From contig JBHGNT010000006.1 in NCBI GenBank assembly GCA_043228905.1, positions 1,116,001 through 1,180,000 of the forward strand: a stretch of 64,000 nucleotides of DNA. Direction: 5' to 3'. The notes under the pieces were generated by a model. That model saw only the letters and a program-made list of their open reading frames with translations, did not search any database and had not been told where the DNA came from. The translations under genes were made by a program, and so were the position numbers. This DNA is from Azolla caroliniana. Taxonomy: Eukaryota > Polypodiophyta. Positions 60,185-64,000 of this stretch are shown piece after piece. Within the stretch, counting starts at the first letter, position 1. Each line of letters starts with the position of its first letter.

Positions 60185-60901
60185 TGAGATAGAGATTAAT
60201 TATGAGTAAATAGCAAAGAGAAAGATAAGAAACTCGTGAATCACACGAGTATACTATATTAATTGGTACTTAGGGTGTTAAGAGAGAAGTAGATATATAA
60301 ATCGTGAATCCCACGAATAATTTTTGTATTGATTCATACTTAATCCAAATAATCAACAACCCTTTATATATTTCTCTCCTCCTTATATAAGGAAGGAAGA
60401 GCTAAGCATGGCTTCATGCTTTTTTTACAAAAAGTGTTCATGTCCACTAAATGTGCATGTGATGCTTTTTTATTTCCTAAGTATAGGGCTCATGCACGCT
60501 AGATGTGCATGAGTTATTTTTAGTGTCTCGTGTTTTTTCTTTTTCATATATTAAAAAAATACACGATTTACCTTTTAATAAAGGTATGCATAAATAAAGG
60601 TCTTATACGTATTAAATCTATATTTAAAACACTTAAGATAAGTTAATGTAATGGTACGGTTGCGGTTTGTCAACGTGGAGGTGTAGAGTTCGAATCACAC
60701 CCTGCGCAGTAGTGAGTATTTCCTTTTTTTTTTACATTTATGTCTCTTTATCTTGCCGGTATGCCGTTTTCTTCCTTGCCGGTATGCCGTTTTCCTCCTT
60801 GCCGGTATGCCGTTTTCTTCCGGTTCTCACCGAGCACTCCATTCTCTATCCGGAGGGACAAAAATATAATTTCCACATAGTGTGCAACCTACACTACGAC
60901 A
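60185..60901 (-). repeat. 3' LTR of element E (about 717 bp)
   Basis: The minus-strand start TGTCGTAGTG follows the polypurine tract. The other end (TGAGATAG on +) is set where the copia D sequence stops. It contains three copies of a 23-bp unit (CTTGCCGGTATGCCGTTTTC) at 60752-60820 and a tRNA-like stretch antisense to the element at about 60650-60712 (AATGGTACGGTTG, GAGTTCGAATC). Confidence 0.7.
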
Positions 60902-63900
60902 CTCGCCCCCTCCAAACCCGCACATCCTCTGGTATGTGCCGAAGTTCTTGATTCTTCGTATCCGTCTTCATCCGAAGCTTCCTCCAATTCTCCCCTTATG
61001 TCGACTATGAGTTGTAATCCACTTTCTTCGCTTCCCGCATCATTGTGGTCTTCGTCCGATTGCTCCTCATTGTCGGCCTCGACTTGGATCACATAAGGTT
61101 TGTCGTCGGTCCGCTTCTTGAAAATCTTCACCCGCTTCCCGGCTATAGGCACTCGTAGTATTGTTCCATCCAACTCGGACAGTCGGTACGTCCCGTTGTC
61201 GAAGACCTTCCGAACCTCGTACGGCCCGAACCACCTTTTCGCGAATTTCCGCATCGTTGTATGTTGATGGTCCAAGCTACTATCATAGACGATCACCCAA
61301 TCTCCTTCTTCAATCCTCCTCGGTCGTAGTCGGTGCTTTGTGTCGAACCGGCTTTTGTTCCGGAACCGTGCTTCTTGTTGTCGGCGTGACGCTTCCGCTA
61401 CATCTTTCGGTCTTCCCTCCAGTTGTCGTATCCGGACCGCTAGTAGTTCTTCCCGGCTCATCTCTTCCTTCCACGGTAGTATTGTCCATGTCGCGATTGC
61501 GGTTTCCGTTGGCATTACCGGTGCTTGTCCGGTCATGAGTTCTGCCGGCATGTAACCGGTCACGGAGCTATGCGTCGTCCGATCCGCCCATAGTGCATAC
61601 GGAAGCATTTGTGGCCAATCCTTCACCCTTCCGTCGCATGCCTTCGCAAGTGCTTTCACGATCGGACTATGTCCTCGTTCGATCTTCCCGTTGGCCTCCG
61701 GATTGTAGGCCGTTGTCAACGTTAACCGAACTCCATGTTTGGCGAAGAATCCCCTAGCTTTGTCCGAGTCGAGTTCTCCCCGGTCCGCAATCACTTGTCC
61801 TACGCAGCCGTACCTATAAAACACTTCTTCCAAAAGAAATTGGCACACCGCGGCACACGTTTTCCTCCGAAGCGCTCGACCTTCAACTTGGTTTGTGAGA
61901 TCTTCTCGAGCTAACACCAAGTATTTCTTTTGTCCAATCCCGGTCGGCATAGCTACAATGTCGACCATCCACTTGAAGTTGATTGTCGGTGAGAATGTCG
62001 GATGCAGCTCATCTCGGTGTCGGACCCCGGAGTAGACTTGACATTTCTCGCAGCTTTCTGTGAACTCCGCGACATCTTTATACATGTTCTTCCACCAATA
62101 TCTTTGCTTGATTTTCACAAAAGTTGCCCATGTTCCTCGATGTCCAGCCCAATCGGATTCGTGGAACTCGGACATTATCCGATTTCGTTGCTCTTTCGTC
62201 CCGACTACTCGAAGTGGTATCCCATCCGGTCTTTTCGGCGTCCTCCATATTAAACCGTTTTCCAAGAAGAACTTTTGGACTTGCCTCTTCTTCCTTCGGA
62301 TCTCGGCTCTCCTTTCTTTATCATTGGTTGAATCCTCGACCTCTTGTAGCATCTTCCCGATCATCAAGGTTTCCCCCTCGTATTCTTCTTCCCGGAATTC
62401 TCGGATCACGTTCACTCGGCATATGTGTTCTGACGTGAAGTAGTCTTCGGAAACTTCTTCATTATCTGATTCGGTTATGTCGTCTTCAAACTGCGCCCTC
62501 GATAACATGTCCGCTACCGCGTTGTCCTTCCCCGAGATGTGTCGAACCTCCGGATTAAGTGACTTGACATATGCAATCCACCTTAGCATAGCCACATCCG
62601 GTATCGTACAACACCGCATCATCCCGAGTATCGGAAGACAATCCGTCTCGACCACCACTTCAGCTCCGATCAAATAATCCCGATCCGATTTTATCGCCGA
62701 CACGACTCCCCACAGTTCTCTTTTGACTTGTGCATATCCGCGTTGTCTTTCGTTGAGGACCTTTGCTCCAAATCGGATCGGATACCGCGAACCATCCGAG
62801 TCGGCTTGATTGATGACCCACCCGATACCGGTTGGACTTGTATCAACCGTTACTATGATTGGCCGCTCGTAGCTTGGCTTCTTAAGTGATTCCGCCCTCC
62901 ATAGTGTCTTCTTGAGCTTCCTCATGGCTTTAGTGTGTTCCGGTTTCCACTCGAATTTCTTACCTTTCCGCAACAAGTGATAGAGCGGGTCCGCTATATG
63001 TGCATAGTGCGGAATCCATATGTGATAGAATGCACACGCACCCAGAAACCTTCGGACTTCCGATGTTGACTCACATACTTCCTTCATAGCTTGAATCGCA
63101 TCGATCTTTGTTGGTGACGGTCTTCGGCCGTAGGGTCCACATAGATGTCCGACCACCAATATTTCTTCTTGCCCGAATGCCGATTTCTCCCCGGAAAGTG
63201 TTAGGTGCACATCTTCTAGCTTTCGCAACACTTTCTCGCAATCATGAATATGGTCGACCACGAACTTTCGGCATCCCCGATCATCCATAGTCTCATCTTT
63301 TTCTTCCACCGCGCATCCTTTCATCGGAATGTCATCTAGAAACGGCATCGTTATCTCCGGGATGCAATCTCGAAGCACCTTGTTCATCGCGTTCATCATA
63401 TGTGCAACCGAGTTTGTCGCTCCTTGTGGTAGTGTGCACATTCGAACTAGTCCTATCGGTGTCCGCATGGTAGTGATGTCTCGGCTCTCCACGGCTAGTT
63501 GGAATTGGTCATACCCCGAGTATAGGTCCCCGATGGAGTATATCGCACGTCCGGCAAAAGCTTCCGCGAATTTGTCCACTATCGGACCGACTCCCGAGTT
63601 CCGGATCGTGACCTTGTTCACCGGTTGCAAGTCTTGGATGAATCGGAGTGACCCATTCTTCTTCGGAACCGTAAACCATTGATTTGAGTACGGAGCACTT
63701 GATGGCTCTAGAATCCCCATCGCCACCTTCTCCTTGAGCAAGTCGATGACTTTCGGAATATGCGCCCGTGGCACCGGAATCGGCTTCAGGTTCCACGGTA
63801 CATGATCAATCGTGAAAATCACCATCGGCTCCACTATCTTTGGATCAATGCATCCGATCTCCCTCGATGTGAACGCGAATGCTTTGCCATGTTGCTCCAA

Positions 63901-64000
63901 CATCTCTCGAAACCGTTTTTCTTCTTCTTGTAAGAGGAACCCACCTCCACCGATCCGAAGTTTCTTCCGGGTTTCATCTGTGAAGGCATGTCCGATATCC
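60889..64000 (-). CDS. Element E pol: RT, RNase H, integrase (partial)
   Basis: The frame is open from the window edge to a stop at 60889, more than 1030 codons; the true start is off the right side. Counting from Met at 63903: RT with EPSSAPYSNQWFTVPKKNGS, FIQDLQPVNKVTIRNSG, LPQGATNS and the palm motif FLDD (188-191) instead of YVDD/YLDD; RNase H (VTVDTSPTGIGW, AVADMLSRAQ); an integrase zinc region (HRGTWATFVKIKQRYWWKNM, CEKC); a core with MVDIVAMP, IADRGEL and NPEANGKIERGH; then the GDWVIVYDSSL tail and an acidic C-terminus. No chromodomain is present. The RT wording resembles Ty3 elements I associate with basidiomycete fungi more than plant chromoviruses. The frame is intact. Confidence 0.88.
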   Translation of the reverse strand, partial: DIGHAFTDETRKKLRIGGGGFLLQEEEKRFREMLEQHGKAFAFTSREIGCIDPKIVEPMVIFTIDHVPWNLKPIPVPRAHIPKVIDLLKEKVAMGILEPSSAPYSNQWFTVPKKNGSLRFIQDLQPVNKVTIRNSGVGPIVDKFAEAFAGRAIYSIGDLYSGYDQFQLAVESRDITTMRTPIGLVRMCTLPQGATNSVAHMMNAMNKVLRDCIPEITMPFLDDIPMKGCAVEEKDETMDDRGCRKFVVDHIHDCEKVLRKLEDVHLTLSGEKSAFGQEEILVVGHLCGPYGRRPSPTKIDAIQAMKEVCESTSEVRRFLGACAFYHIWIPHYAHIADPLYHLLRKGKKFEWKPEHTKAMRKLKKTLWRAESLKKPSYERPIIVTVDTSPTGIGWVINQADSDGSRYPIRFGAKVLNERQRGYAQVKRELWGVVSAIKSDRDYLIGAEVVVETDCLPILGMMRCCTIPDVAMLRWIAYVKSLNPEVRHISGKDNAVADMLSRAQFEDDITESDNEEVSEDYFTSEHICRVNVIREFREEEYEGETLMIGKMLQEVEDSTNDKERRAEIRRKKRQVQKFFLENGLIWRTPKRPDGIPLRVVGTKEQRNRIMSEFHESDWAGHRGTWATFVKIKQRYWWKNMYKDVAEFTESCEKCQVYSGVRHRDELHPTFSPTINFKWMVDIVAMPTGIGQKKYLVLAREDLTNQVEGRALRRKTCAAVCQFLLEEVFYRYGCVGQVIADRGELDSDKARGFFAKHGVRLTLTTAYNPEANGKIERGHSPIVKALAKACDGRVKDWPQMLPYALWADRTTHSSVTGYMPAELMTGQAPVMPTETAIATWTILPWKEEMSREELLAVRIRQLEGRPKDVAEASRRQQEARFRNKSRFDTKHRLRPRRIEEGDWVIVYDSSLDHQHTTMRKFAKRWFGPYEVRKVFDNGTYRLSELDGTILRVPIAGKRVKIFKKRTDDKPYVIQVEADNEEQSDEDHNDAGSEESGLQLIVDIRGELEEASDEDGYEESRTSAHTRGCAGLEGASVVV

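Larger units (their letters stand above)
60185..64000 (-). mobile_element. Ty3/gypsy element E, unusual lineage (partial)
   Basis: E is inserted in copia D. Its 3' LTR is about 60185-60901 and the polypurine tract (GGAGGGGGCGAG on the minus strand) 60902-60913. The rest runs off the right edge, so gag, the 5' LTR and the second target-site copy are not visible. Confidence 0.85.

Noticed and set aside
60889-64000. Integrated pararetrovirus (caulimovirus) copy
   Set aside because: An integrase with zinc region and D,D,E core follows RNase H, and an LTR with polypurine tract flanks it. That is a Ty3 retrotransposon, not a caulimovirus.

Overview
This window is nuclear DNA of a seed plant, most probably a flowering plant with a large, transposon-rich genome. 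It holds three intron-containing host genes of plant families, several plant LTR-retrotransposon lineages, AT-rich spacers and many microsatellites. Nothing in it identifies the species.

Host genes. (1) 19174-21782 (+): a four-exon cytosolic-type alkaline/neutral invertase (GH100), intact at 581 codons. (2) 37470-39777 (+): a two-exon secreted glucan endo-1,3-beta-glucosidase (GH17 plus a C-terminal X8/CBM43 domain), 498 codons, preceded by an in-frame hexanucleotide repeat full of ATG codons. (3) 41570-43844 (-): a seven-exon ACT-domain-repeat (ACR) protein whose last exon carries a 2-nt duplication that breaks the reading frame.

Mobile DNA. The left end (1-8201) is a nest. A non-autonomous LTR element with a 48-bp repeat array (5554-8201) carries a solo LTR in its 3' LTR and abuts a decayed copia element (A, minus). 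A in turn holds a decayed chromovirus (974-4943, plus) flanked by a 5-bp duplication. At 24514-30200 (minus) lies a complete, apparently young chromovirus F: GTATA target duplication, near-identical LTRs, intact gag, intact 1190-codon pol with chromodomain, and a textbook -1 frameshift signal at the gag/pol overlap. The right end (49106-64000) is a second nest. Copia B (plus, full of in-frame stops) is split by copia D (minus). D is split by young copia C (53848-58295, GGCCT duplication, intact integrase-RT-RNase H but almost no gag and no protease) and by an unusual Ty3-type element E (60185 to the window edge).

The rest is spacer: 8202-19173, 21783-24513, 30206-37277, 39778-41569 and 43845-49105. 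It contains tandem minisatellites (64, 101, about 135 and 281-287 bp units), LINE and SINE remnants, a Ty3 RNase H remnant near 46.2 kb and, at 48005-48978, five tandem copies of a sequence derived from tRNA-Leu(CAA). Several unrelated LTRs share a tRNA-like D-arm/T-arm module lying antisense to the element near the start of U3.
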